From NCBI GenBank assembly GCA_016926695.1, contig JAFGOB010000177.1, forward strand, positions 1 to 21,266: DNA of 21,266 nt, read 5' to 3'. This stretch comes from Dehalococcoidales bacterium (GTDB lineage Bacteria > Chloroflexota > Dehalococcoidia > Dehalococcoidales > UBA3254). The position numbers and the translations under genes are program-made. Positions 13,624 through 21,180 of this stretch are shown here, piece after piece (the stretch's first letter is position 1; each line of letters begins with the position of its first letter). Under the pieces are notes generated by a model. It was given only the letters and a program-made list of their open reading frames with translations. It was not told where the DNA came from and did not search any database.

Positions 13624-14843
13624 TTAAGCCGAAGGTAATTAAAACCAGGGAAGATTATAACCTTGCACTTAAACGCATTGAAGAACTTATGGATGCAAAA
13701 CCGGGAACATCTGAATTGAATGAACTCGAACTTCTCAGTACCCTGGTTGACATTTATGAAGAGAAGCATTTTCCAATTGACTTTCCGGACCCTGTTGAAG
13801 CTATCAGGTTTCGTATGGAACAGTTCGGGATGAAACAGCAGGACCTTGTTCCTTATATCGGGAACAGGAGCAAAGTGTCTGAAGTACTGAGTAAAAAGAG
13901 GAATTTGACACTGCCAATGATCAAAGCATTGAGCAAAGGACTCGGGATACCTTCCGATGTCTTATTGCACGAGTATCAAAGATTGCAGAACAAAGATTGT
14001 CCTAACGTTGAATTTGAAAAGTTCCCTGTCAGGGAAATGATGAAAAAGGGATGGATTAAGGAGATACCCGACTTTAAATCACGGAGCCGGGAAATTATTC
14101 TCGACCTGATCGATAATGCCGGCGGTATCGAATCAGTAAAAGGCTGTTTGTTTCGTCAAAGCAAAAGCGCCAGAGAAAATGAAAAAAATGATGAATATGC
14201 ATTAGCTGCCTGGTGTTTAAAGGTTCTATCTATTGCGAATGAAAAACCATCAACCGTTCAATACGTGGAAGGGACATTGGACAATAGATTTCTTCGCGAG
14301 GTCGCTAAACTCAGCTATTTCAAAAATGGTCCGGCTTTAGCCAAAGAGTATTTGGAAAAACACGGAATTCACCTGGTTACTCTTGAACATTTAAGTAAGA
14401 CATATCTTGATGGAGCGGTGCTTTTTCCGGCAAACAGGAATCCGGTAATAGGGCTTACTCTTCGATATGACCGCATGGACAACTTCTGGTTTTGCCTGTT
14501 GCATGAGCTCGCTCATCTGAGCATTCACTCAAAAGCCAGCGGTGTTGGAATTATCATAGATGATCTGGATTTGAGAAAATACGATGAGAGGAAAGAGGAT
14601 GATCTCGAAAAACAGGCAGATAGTTTAGCTCAGGAGGCTTTAATCCCGGGTGAAGCATGGGATAAAACAGTCTTTCCTGCCCCTGGTACTCCCAAACTCG
14701 CTCAAATAATGGACCTTGCCGGGGTGCTGAAGATCGATCCGGCGATTATTGCCGGAAGAATAAGATATGAAACAAATAACTATAGAAAATTTTCAGATTT
14801 GTTAGGACATGGAAAAGTACGCAGACTATTTTCCAATAATTAG
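13620..14843 (+). CDS. higA: HigA-like HTH antitoxin fused to an ImmA/IrrE metallopeptidase domain
   Basis: 407 aa, about three times the length of an ordinary HigA. ATG 13620 follows GGAGGAG (13611-13617) and overlaps the toxin stop. Residues 1-50 match the HigA lead (REDYNLALKRIEELMDAKPG, ELNELELLSTLVDIYEEKHF). Residues about 60-115 are an Xre-type HTH (MKQQDLVPYIGNRSKVSEVL, ..LTLPMIKALSKGLGIP). Residues ~240-380 are an ImmA/IrrE domain with the zinc motif HELAH (295-299), a downstream EKQADSLAQEALIP carrying the third ligand type (Glu at about 330), and a C-terminal helix. The region in between (120-240) is of uncertain fold. ImmA/IrrE proteins cleave repressors, so the fused domain may tie antitoxin turnover to a stress signal; this is inference. 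All visible zinc ligands are intact. Confidence 0.88.
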   Translation: MIKPKVIKTREDYNLALKRIEELMDAKPGTSELNELELLSTLVDIYEEKHFPIDFPDPVEAIRFRMEQFGMKQQDLVPYIGNRSKVSEVLSKKRNLTLPMIKALSKGLGIPSDVLLHEYQRLQNKDCPNVEFEKFPVREMMKKGWIKEIPDFKSRSREIILDLIDNAGGIESVKGCLFRQSKSARENEKNDEYALAAWCLKVLSIANEKPSTVQYVEGTLDNRFLREVAKLSYFKNGPALAKEYLEKHGIHLVTLEHLSKTYLDGAVLFPANRNPVIGLTLRYDRMDNFWFCLLHELAHLSIHSKASGVGIIIDDLDLRKYDERKEDDLEKQADSLAQEALIPGEAWDKTVFPAPGTPKLAQIMDLAGVLKIDPAIIAGRIRYETNNYRKFSDLLGHGKVRRLFSNN

Positions 14844-14882
14844 TTTAATGTATGTTTATATCGGGAGAAGGATTTTCCTGCC

Positions 14883-16217
14883 TCAGTACCTTCCGTATTC
14901 TTCGGCGGCCTGCATGAAGGCCCGGAAGTTGTCCGGGTCCCTGGTCTCGGTGGCCGAACAGCCTCCTGCCAGTATATAGCCCCCGCCCGGTGCGCAGGTC
15001 TCGATCAATTTCCGGCAGCACTCTTTCACCTCTCCCGGGGTGCCCGAGACCATCAGCGAGGCCGGTACGTTGCCGCTGATGCAGCAATTATCGCCGATCG
15101 TTTTCTTGGCCAGCGCCATGTCCGTACGGTCGAACATCCAGCTTACCCAGCCTTTGGGAAAGTCGCCGTAGTATTCCAGCCGCTGGTTGTGTGAGCCCTC
15201 GGCGAAAAGGGAGACCATGATTCCTTCCTCGATCAGGGCATTGATCACCTTTTTCAGTCCAGGCCAGTAGAATTTCTCGAACTGCCTGCGGGACATGAAG
15301 ACGTCGTCCCCTTTGTGCAGGGGGAACATCACCATGTAGCCGTTGACGGCGTTCATGCTCTCTATCAGCCGGGCGATGTGTATGTCCGTGGCTATATTGA
15401 TGGCCTCGAGGAGCTTCTCAGGCTGCCGGTACATGTCTTTGGCTGCCCCTGCGGTCCCCCTGAGGTTGTCCGCGATGAGGTCGAAGGGGGCGCTGCCCAT
15501 TCCGATCCTCCCCGCCGGGAAACCCGCTTCGAGGCATTCCCTGCCGAATATCATGAACTCCTGCTGCTGCCTTTCCAGTTCCTCGCCCGCGGCGATGAAT
15601 TTCCTGAACGACTCCCTGACGTCCGGCCGCATGAAGGGGTAAACGGCCGCCATGGGCATGCCGTTAAGACTGGTCAGATGCGGGAAATACTGCCAGGGCT
15701 CGGCTGCTCCGATGGTCCTGGGGGTCAAGACCCTGAACCCGAAGTCGCCGGGATCATCGATAAAGCGGTCGTATTCAGCGGCGGACATGTACTCTTTCTC
15801 GTTGAACTGGTAGGTATTGACCGTATCCGCCACCCCGTGCCCCGGCCAGGAATACTGGTGGTAGTCCAGGATGTCGAATACCTTTCCTGAAAATACCAGT
15901 CCCGGCCCGCTGTAGCTGTCCATGTCTTCGTAAAAGTCCCACATGAATCTGGTCCAGGCTTCCCGGGCGGCCCTGTAGTCATACATCACCTTTTTAAAAT
16001 CATAGCCGGCATGATAGGCCGGGTAATGTCCCAGCGGCAGCGAGACGGGGACGCGGTCAGGCTTTTCACACAGGCCGGCTGCCAGCAGGCGCTTCACCCT
16101 TTCCCCGTAGAGTCTTTCCGCCCTGGCGTCACGGAAGGCCACCCCCGGAGGGGAAATATAGTCCTTCAGGCGCTTTTCCCGTTTCTGTTCCCTGGTCGAT
16201 ACCGGCTGCTCTTCCAT
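14883..16217 (-). CDS. Uroporphyrinogen decarboxylase (UroD) superfamily protein, methyltransferase-like
   Basis: 444 aa; ATG 16217 has AAGGAG upstream, and the longer open frame to 16658 overlaps the neighbouring gene and a hairpin, so it is not used. The C-terminal half carries the superfamily pattern: GMGSAPFDLIADNLRG (239-254), HKGDDVFMSRRQFEKFYWPG (301-320), GNVPASLMVSGTPGEVKE (382-399) and GGGYILAGGCSATETRDPDN (411-430). The order is as in MtaA/MtbA-type corrinoid methyltransferases. The HxC zinc motif of those enzymes is replaced by AEGS (339-342), leaving C420 as the only one of the three classical ligands. So it is unlikely to be a standard corrinoid or thiol methyltransferase, and it is too long and divergent for true HemE. 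It is the last gene of the leftward operon, 157 bases after the second FAD gene with a strong hairpin between. Reaction unknown. Confidence 0.82.
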   Translation of the reverse strand: MEEQPVSTREQKREKRLKDYISPPGVAFRDARAERLYGERVKRLLAAGLCEKPDRVPVSLPLGHYPAYHAGYDFKKVMYDYRAAREAWTRFMWDFYEDMDSYSGPGLVFSGKVFDILDYHQYSWPGHGVADTVNTYQFNEKEYMSAAEYDRFIDDPGDFGFRVLTPRTIGAAEPWQYFPHLTSLNGMPMAAVYPFMRPDVRESFRKFIAAGEELERQQQEFMIFGRECLEAGFPAGRIGMGSAPFDLIADNLRGTAGAAKDMYRQPEKLLEAINIATDIHIARLIESMNAVNGYMVMFPLHKGDDVFMSRRQFEKFYWPGLKKVINALIEEGIMVSLFAEGSHNQRLEYYGDFPKGWVSWMFDRTDMALAKKTIGDNCCISGNVPASLMVSGTPGEVKECCRKLIETCAPGGGYILAGGCSATETRDPDNFRAFMQAAEEYGRY

Positions 16218-16311
16218 TTTTGCTCCTTGTACCTGCTTTTTCCTCCAGTCAGGCATAATCCAGGCCTTTATCGCCTTTTCCTGCTGCGGCTTTTGGTTTA
16301 GTGAAAATGGT

Positions 16312-16345
16312 GAAACGAGGGGGCCGGTACAGACCCCCTCGTTTC
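16312..16345 (-). terminator. Strong 12-bp hairpin between the second FAD gene and the UroD-like gene
   Basis: GAAACGAGGGGG (16312-16323) and CCCCCTCGTTTC (16334-16345) are perfect arms around a 10-base loop. On the minus strand it falls 30 bases after the FAD gene stop and ~95 bases before the UroD-like start. There is no clean U-tract (ACCATTTTC follows), so it may be a partial terminator/attenuator or an mRNA-stabilising element that sets different expression of the last gene. Confidence 0.6.
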
Positions 16346-16374
16346 TATATACATCGCGATTACTGTTATTTGGA

Positions 16375-17844
16375 CTAGACCAGTGAGCCCGCTTCGGGTG
16401 ATGTCCCATTCGGGTCCAGGGACTTGGTAATTTTCGCCCACCACAGATCGAAATCGCATAATGCATGGCCGATTTCGCGTGTGGCGCCGATTGTTCCGGC
16501 AAAATAGTGTTCCCTGAAAGCCCTTTCGGACTGCTCTTTCTGCCAGGTCTCGACAGCCTTCTTGGCCTCGGCATTGGTTGGGTCGAATTTACAGAAGATC
16601 TCCGTCTTGCCAACGTGTCCCTGTTCAACCCCCCAGCCGAAGGGCATGCCGCCGTCATCCACGATATATCCGGCCTTGATGAGGGGTTTCTTGGCTTCGC
16701 CGGCCCCGATAGACCATTTAAGGGTCAGGTCCCTCTGTCCCATGATGGGGATGGAATTGAAGGCCCCGCCGGCCCGGAAGGTCTCCCTGATAGAGGCGCA
16801 GATGCGGATGTCATGCGCCAGCAGGATGCCTTCAATCTCCGGGTTTTCTGCTGTCTTCAATGACTTGCCGTCATTGTCGCTGATGATTTTTTCCAGTACC
16901 TTCTTCTTGTATTCGAAGTCTTCAGTGGAAAGGCCCGTGATGATGACAAAGAAGCCGGGACCCTGGATTTCACCGCTCATCTGCTTGAAAATCTTTTCCT
17001 CTTCCTCGTTGCAGGTGGTGATATTGCAGGATACCATGGCGATATTGAAGCCCATCAGCTCGTAGGCTATTTCGGCCTCGCCGATCTTGAGCTCAGCCTG
17101 CCAGCTCTTTTCGACCGAAGGGAAGCTGTAGTAGCGGCACATGATGTTGGCCGGCATGGCGCTCATCGTGTAGCGGGGTGATTTGCCCGTGATGGGGAAG
17201 GCTGCCGGACCCGGCCAGTGATATAGTTTGACGGCTGCCTTGGTGAACACACCGGGGGTTACGCCCGGGGGCACCGCGCTGGTGAGAATTGACCTCAGTG
17301 AGGGGCCCGGCCCGTCGCCGCAGAACCATTCGTCCGATGAACCCAGCGAGCCTGATCGAACGATATCGCCCTCAGGGGTTACCCATTCGATGGCCAGGTG
17401 GTTGCGGTCGTCGCCGCTGGTGGTCTGGTCCATATGCCCGTGACCCCTCAGCATGGCCGAGCAGTTGGAGCCGGCGCCCTTGATGCAGAAGTTCAGGCCC
17501 CTTTTCATCAGTTCGGCCTGGAGTTCGGCTGAAATAACGTAAGGCTCCACCACGGCGTACATGTTTTTCTCATTGATTTCGATGATGTGGTTCATTCTTC
17601 TCAGGTCAAGAAGGATGATGTCCTTAGGGAACATTCCCGACCAGCCCGTGCATATGGGTCTGTATTTCAATTTATATTTATTACAGAGCTTGACTGCCGC
17701 CTGTACCTCCTCGGTATTGCCGGGAAGTATAATAGCGGCGAATTCAGTCGAATAGTAAGCGGGCATTATGGCCGGATCGCTGCAGATATTTTCGGCTCCC
17801 ACTATATCTTCGAACGCGCTGTATACTTCTTTGCTTAAAGCCAT
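16375..17844 (-). CDS. FAD-binding oxidoreductase (GlcD/VAO-type), second copy in operon
   Basis: A 489-aa flavoprotein with an FAD-binding type 4 (PCMH) N-terminal domain. ILPGNTEEVQAAVKLCNKY (39-57), PICTGWSG (63-70, in place of the usual glycine-rich pyrophosphate loop), IILLDLRRMNHI, AVVEPYVISAELQAELMKRG (97-116) and AIEWVTPEGDIVRSGSLG (151-168) follow the family order. The C-terminal substrate domain is divergent. The protein ends LDPNGTSPEAGSLV, whereas most members end DPNGI.NPGK. ATG 17844 follows AAAGGGGGTAAAG. It lies 18 bases after the HdrD-like gene stop. It resembles, but is not close to, the flavoprotein at 19182-20648, so the two may form a heteromer like GlcD/GlcE, or serve different substrates. 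No signal peptide. A 4-cresol dehydrogenase-like role is possible; substrate unknown. Confidence 0.85.
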   Translation of the reverse strand: MALSKEVYSAFEDIVGAENICSDPAIMPAYYSTEFAAIILPGNTEEVQAAVKLCNKYKLKYRPICTGWSGMFPKDIILLDLRRMNHIIEINEKNMYAVVEPYVISAELQAELMKRGLNFCIKGAGSNCSAMLRGHGHMDQTTSGDDRNHLAIEWVTPEGDIVRSGSLGSSDEWFCGDGPGPSLRSILTSAVPPGVTPGVFTKAAVKLYHWPGPAAFPITGKSPRYTMSAMPANIMCRYYSFPSVEKSWQAELKIGEAEIAYELMGFNIAMVSCNITTCNEEEEKIFKQMSGEIQGPGFFVIITGLSTEDFEYKKKVLEKIISDNDGKSLKTAENPEIEGILLAHDIRICASIRETFRAGGAFNSIPIMGQRDLTLKWSIGAGEAKKPLIKAGYIVDDGGMPFGWGVEQGHVGKTEIFCKFDPTNAEAKKAVETWQKEQSERAFREHYFAGTIGATREIGHALCDFDLWWAKITKSLDPNGTSPEAGSLV

Positions 17845-17862
17845 TATTCTTTACCCCCTTTC

Positions 17863-19131
17863 CTAGATTGATTTCTCTAATAGCTCAACCATGTCATAAA
17901 CCTTGAGGCTGCTGGCGCTGTCTTTCAGCGCATTGTTGAAGGTGGCCTCGCACCACGGACAGGCCGTGACCAGCGCCTCGGCCCCGGTAGAGACGGCTTC
18001 CTCGATTCTCCTGGCGGCAGTCCATTTGGCGAAATCGGGATTTGAATCGCATACGCCGCCGCCGGCGCCGCAGCACCAGGCATATTCCTTGATCCTCACC
18101 ATCTCGGAAAGTTTGATCCCGGGAATGCTCTTGAGCAGCTCTCTCGGCGGTTCATAGACGCCGTTGGTGCCCCGGCGGTAGGTCTTGGGAGGATCGAAGA
18201 CAAACCTGTCACCCGGGATCTTTTTGCCTGACCAGTGGATCCAGGGTTCACCCAGGCGTCCCAGCCGGCAGGGATCGTGATAGGTTACGGTCATGTTGAC
18301 CCGTTTCTCGGGCCTTAGTTTTCCTTCTTTGACCAGCCGGTTTAAATACTCCGTGATATGCAGTACTTCCAGGTCGCCCTTCAGGTTGAACCTGTCGTAA
18401 AGCACCTTGAAGGCCCAGTAGCCGTCGGCGCAGCCGGTTACCAGCAGTTTGGCGCCGGACTTCTTGATCACTTCCATGGCTTTGGCTGCCTGGTCCATGA
18501 ATTCCTTTTTATAGCCCATCTGGTAAGCCCGTGAGCCGCAGCAGACCTCCGCAGCCCCGGCAATACCGAAATTTACTCCCGCTTTTTGCAGCAGCCTGGC
18601 TGTACCCTGAGCAATCTTCCACATATCCTTGTTAAAGCTGGTCAGACAGCCCACATGGTAGAGGACATCCACTTTCTCTGTGGCGGCATCCTTCAGGTTC
18701 ATTCCTGCCGCCCACTCAGCCCTTTTCTCGGCTGAGCCCGGCACCATGGCATTCAGGTTTTTCATATTCTGAACAGCCTTGTCCAGGGCCGGGACGGTAT
18801 GTCCCTCTTCCACCGTCTTGATGCGGAATTCCTGGATAGGTTCGTTCACTTCCATATCCATACCGTAGTTGCATGAAGCGCCGCAGGCGCCGCACATCTG
18901 GCAGTTATAGACTATATCCACCAGTTTGGGGGTATAGGTGATTCCTTTTTTCAACCCTGATGATATAATATTAATTCTGCCGCCCCCTGAATAGGCGTGG
19001 AAGTTATAGCGTGCTATGCTCGGACAGGCATAAGAATAGTCGGTACCCTTTACTCTCTGCATGGGTATAAATTTGCAGGCCGAACACCGGCAGCACATAT
19101 TGACATCGCCCTGATATTGCTCCAGTCCCAT
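17863..19131 (-). CDS. HdrD/GlcF-like Fe-S protein with two CCG domains
   Basis: A 422-aa electron-transfer protein. ATG 19131 has a strong AGGAGGT eight bases upstream. The N-terminus has two Fe-S motifs: an unusual CCRCSAC (13-19) followed by YACPS (C36), and a regular C77-x2-C80-x2-C83-x3-C87 (CQMCGACGASC). Two CCG (DUF224) domains follow. The first has HVGC (162), VCCGS (197-198) and TGCADG (234); the second has HDPCRLGRLG (288), AWCCGAGGG (353-354) and ACPWC (391). CCG domains bind the non-cubane [4Fe-4S] clusters of heterodisulfide reductase HdrB/HdrD and occur in GlcF and LldE-like proteins. Sitting between two FAD oxidases, it most likely takes their electrons. Whether it reduces a disulfide, quinone or other carrier is unknown. 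No membrane helix is seen. Confidence 0.88.
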   Translation of the reverse strand: MGLEQYQGDVNMCCRCSACKFIPMQRVKGTDYSYACPSIARYNFHAYSGGGRINIISSGLKKGITYTPKLVDIVYNCQMCGACGASCNYGMDMEVNEPIQEFRIKTVEEGHTVPALDKAVQNMKNLNAMVPGSAEKRAEWAAGMNLKDAATEKVDVLYHVGCLTSFNKDMWKIAQGTARLLQKAGVNFGIAGAAEVCCGSRAYQMGYKKEFMDQAAKAMEVIKKSGAKLLVTGCADGYWAFKVLYDRFNLKGDLEVLHITEYLNRLVKEGKLRPEKRVNMTVTYHDPCRLGRLGEPWIHWSGKKIPGDRFVFDPPKTYRRGTNGVYEPPRELLKSIPGIKLSEMVRIKEYAWCCGAGGGVCDSNPDFAKWTAARRIEEAVSTGAEALVTACPWCEATFNNALKDSASSLKVYDMVELLEKSI

Positions 19132-19181
19132 ATTTTGCTACCTCCTGAACTATTTTTTTATGTTTATCTTTCTAATTTATA

Positions 19182-20648
19182 TTAGAAGCAGATTTTTCCG
19201 GGGTTCATGATTCCATTGGGATCGAAGATTTTCTTGAGTTTATTCAGCACGGCCACCGTGGCCGCATCCTTGTTGAAGATGGTCCTGGCCAGGTTGCCGT
19301 ATGGCCGGGAGAAGAAGGCGCCCTGGGCTAACAGGCCTTTGGTGGCGGTCTCGATCAGGGCCTTTACCCGCTCGCTCTCGCTGGCGCTGGCGGGATCGTA
19401 GAAGAGATTAAATTCACAATGCACGCCGGTGCCCTGGACGATCGGCTGAAGATAAACACCCACATCCGAAGCCGGATAGCCGGCCTTATCGGCCAGATCG
19501 TTCATCAGCGCCACTGAATCCTTGATCTTGTCGTTAATCGTCAGGAAGAATACATCCTGGCTGGCCCCTTTGTAACGCAGTTTCCAGTAAGGTTCCGCTG
19601 AGGGCTGCTGTACGGTCTTCAATATTTCGTTAGCTGAAATTCCGCCGATGGACTTGACGGCTTCTATGCCCAGCCGCTGGGTAATATCGGTGATATTCTT
19701 CACAAAAACATTGATCCTCTCCTCGGGGAAGAACTCATAACCGGCCACGACGTAGAAGAGGGTCCACGGGGGCAGGGAGTTCTTGATGGCCTGGTAATCG
19801 GCAGGCCATTTTTGAGCGAAGATGGCAGCCAGGTTGGTGTTGTTGAGGATGAAGCATTCATTGACCATTCTCAGCCTGATCAGCCATGAGGCCATTTCTA
19901 TCAGGGTGTCCACATTCGAGGAACCGACCACGTAGGGCTCTTCGATAGCGGGCAGGATCTCACATCTCAACGATGCCCAGGATACAATACCGATGGTTCC
20001 CTGCGATCCCTGGACCAGCCTGTGCAGCGAAGCAATTCCGGGGCCGTAAGGCGCTTTCTGTACACCTCCGACCGCCCACTGTTCTTCGACGGTACCCGGA
20101 CCGGCTGCCTGTCCCGTCCTGAACTCGTCACCGCTGCCGAAAACAACCTCTAGGCAGGCTGTGGGGTCTGAAATATCCCATTGGTAGCCGGGCATCTGTA
20201 CCGGCTCTCTTTCCAGCATACTGGCGATGACCGATTTGGTCTTCCTGGGCAGTAACGGCATATTGAGCCGGATGCCCTCCTGGGCGCAGGCGGCAGCAAG
20301 CTCACCGAATGTTACGCCCGGTTCTACCATGGCTACCCTGCGCGGCCGGTCGACCTTGATGATCTTTTTCATGCCGCTCAGGTCCACTATCAAGGCCCTC
20401 CCGGTGCCGGGTACGGTGTCACCCCGGAAATGAGGCGGCCCCGAGCTCACCGGTACCAGCGGAGTGAGGGTCTCGTTGGCCAGTGCTACTATCTGTTTGA
20501 TCTCACCCAGGCTCGAAGGTTTGACCACGCAGGCTGGTCTTACGGGATTGACAAAGCTCATGTCCCTGGAGTATTGGTCCAGCGTTGCCTGTTCGCCGCT
20601 TACATTGGCGGCTCCCACAATGTTCACCAGCTTTTCTTGTTCAATCAT
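19182..20648 (-). CDS. FAD-linked oxidase, GlcD-like, first gene of the operon
   Basis: A 488-aa flavoprotein of the type-4 FAD-binding family (glycolate/lactate oxidase-like). ATG 20648 follows AAAGGGGGTAGAA. Visible features: RPACVVKPSSLGEIKQIVAL (37-56), a degenerate pyrophosphate loop PLVPVSSGPP, ALIVDLSGMKKIIKVD, VAMVEPGVTFGELAAACAQE (104-123), HRLVQGSQGTIGIVSWASLR (208-227), and the classical ending KKIFDPNGIMNPGKICF. That ending marks the GlcD-type C-terminal FAD/substrate domain. The gene heads a leftward operon with the HdrD/GlcF-like gene (50 bases downstream) and the second FAD gene. A near-consensus promoter and a palindromic operator precede it. By analogy with GlcDEF it should oxidise a 2-hydroxy acid or related alcohol and pass electrons to the Fe-S partner; the substrate cannot be read from the sequence. 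Confidence 0.87.
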   Translation of the reverse strand: MIEQEKLVNIVGAANVSGEQATLDQYSRDMSFVNPVRPACVVKPSSLGEIKQIVALANETLTPLVPVSSGPPHFRGDTVPGTGRALIVDLSGMKKIIKVDRPRRVAMVEPGVTFGELAAACAQEGIRLNMPLLPRKTKSVIASMLEREPVQMPGYQWDISDPTACLEVVFGSGDEFRTGQAAGPGTVEEQWAVGGVQKAPYGPGIASLHRLVQGSQGTIGIVSWASLRCEILPAIEEPYVVGSSNVDTLIEMASWLIRLRMVNECFILNNTNLAAIFAQKWPADYQAIKNSLPPWTLFYVVAGYEFFPEERINVFVKNITDITQRLGIEAVKSIGGISANEILKTVQQPSAEPYWKLRYKGASQDVFFLTINDKIKDSVALMNDLADKAGYPASDVGVYLQPIVQGTGVHCEFNLFYDPASASESERVKALIETATKGLLAQGAFFSRPYGNLARTIFNKDAATVAVLNKLKKIFDPNGIMNPGKICF

Positions 20649-20739
20649 TTCTACCCCCTTTCAATTTTTAGCCATACTAAATCACATTTTTGAAAAATGT
20701 TGAACTTATACGAATGACTTATAAAGGGCAAGCAACACG

Positions 20740-20768
20740 ATAGTATTATACTTTCCATGTAATGTCAA
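20740..20768 (-). promoter_or_regulatory. Near-consensus sigma-70-type promoter of the FAD/Fe-S/UroD operon
   Basis: On the minus strand, -35 TTGACA (20763-20768, perfect), a 17-base spacer, and -10 TACTAT (20740-20745). A TATAAT-like stretch also overlaps the spacer end. Transcription would start near 20733, leaving a leader of about 85 bases before ATG 20648. Confidence 0.75.
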
Positions 20769-20785
20769 GTGTACACAAGTACACT
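20768..20785. promoter_or_regulatory. Palindromic operator abutting the -35
   Basis: AGTGTAC (20768-20774), ACAA, GTACACT (20779-20785): perfect 7-bp arms around four bases. The left arm touches the -35 TTGACA by one base. The form is typical of TetR- or GntR-family sites. No regulator gene is present in the window, so the factor acts in trans. Confidence 0.6.
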
Positions 20786-20984
20786 AATTTACAGGACCGG
20801 TTGCCCTGTGTCTGACGGCGTCCGGTAATATCATTCCGGTTTGACGGTACTTCGCCCGGCCTGGACCAGCGGGGAGGGTCTTTTACGTCAACCTGGTTAA
20901 CCGGGATACTTCAGAATAGTCGGTAAATTTCAGTGTCTGAGGGTTGACAGGAATGTCCCGTTAAAAGAGTCCGGCTTTTTGTCG
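20786..20984. other. Upstream spacer of the operon
   Basis: About 200 bases with no coding frame I would defend. The only local symmetry is GGTTAACC at 20895-20902. No RNA gene was recognised. Confidence 0.4.
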
Positions 20985-21134
20985 TTGTACTCTTACAGAG
21001 ATTACTACACTCGTCCTGCGGACTCGTTCGTAATGACAGGATGCCCGTTTGCGGCGTTTGTCATGGCGAGCCTCACGAGGTCCCTTCTCTTGTCCTCGTG
21101 ATCGGCGTCGCCATCTCAATACGGGCACAAGCCC
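20985..21134. repeat. Nested inverted-repeat element (MITE/REP-like)
   Basis: Several stems nest within ~110 bases: GCCCGT (21043-21048) with ACGGGC (21121-21126); ATGGCGA (21063-21069) with TCGCCAT (21108-21114); TCACGAGG (21073-21080) with CCTCGTGA (21094-21101). A separate small hairpin GGGC-ACAA-GCCC is at 21123-21134. The left flank (ACAGAGATTACTACACTCGT... and CGTAATGACAGG) looks like a worn copy of the dispersed bacterial repeat of the GAGATTGCTTCG...CGCAATGACA type. The open frame crossing it is not a gene. Confidence 0.6.
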
Positions 21135-21180
21135 GGATACCGGCTTATCAGTCAGCCGATGGCTTGCCATTCTGAGCCCG

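Noticed and set aside
16218..16658. 147-residue N-terminal extension of the UroD-like protein
   Set aside because: It would overlap the end of the second FAD gene and read through the hairpin; the sequence is low-complexity, and a good AAGGAG site supports the start at 16217.
20649..20733. Riboswitch in the operon leader
   Set aside because: The ~85-base leader is AT-rich with no conserved riboswitch motif or terminator/anti-terminator pair that I could see.
20961..21170. 69-codon minus-strand frame
   Set aside because: Falls in the nested inverted-repeat element; composition is dominated by Arg codons from the palindromes.
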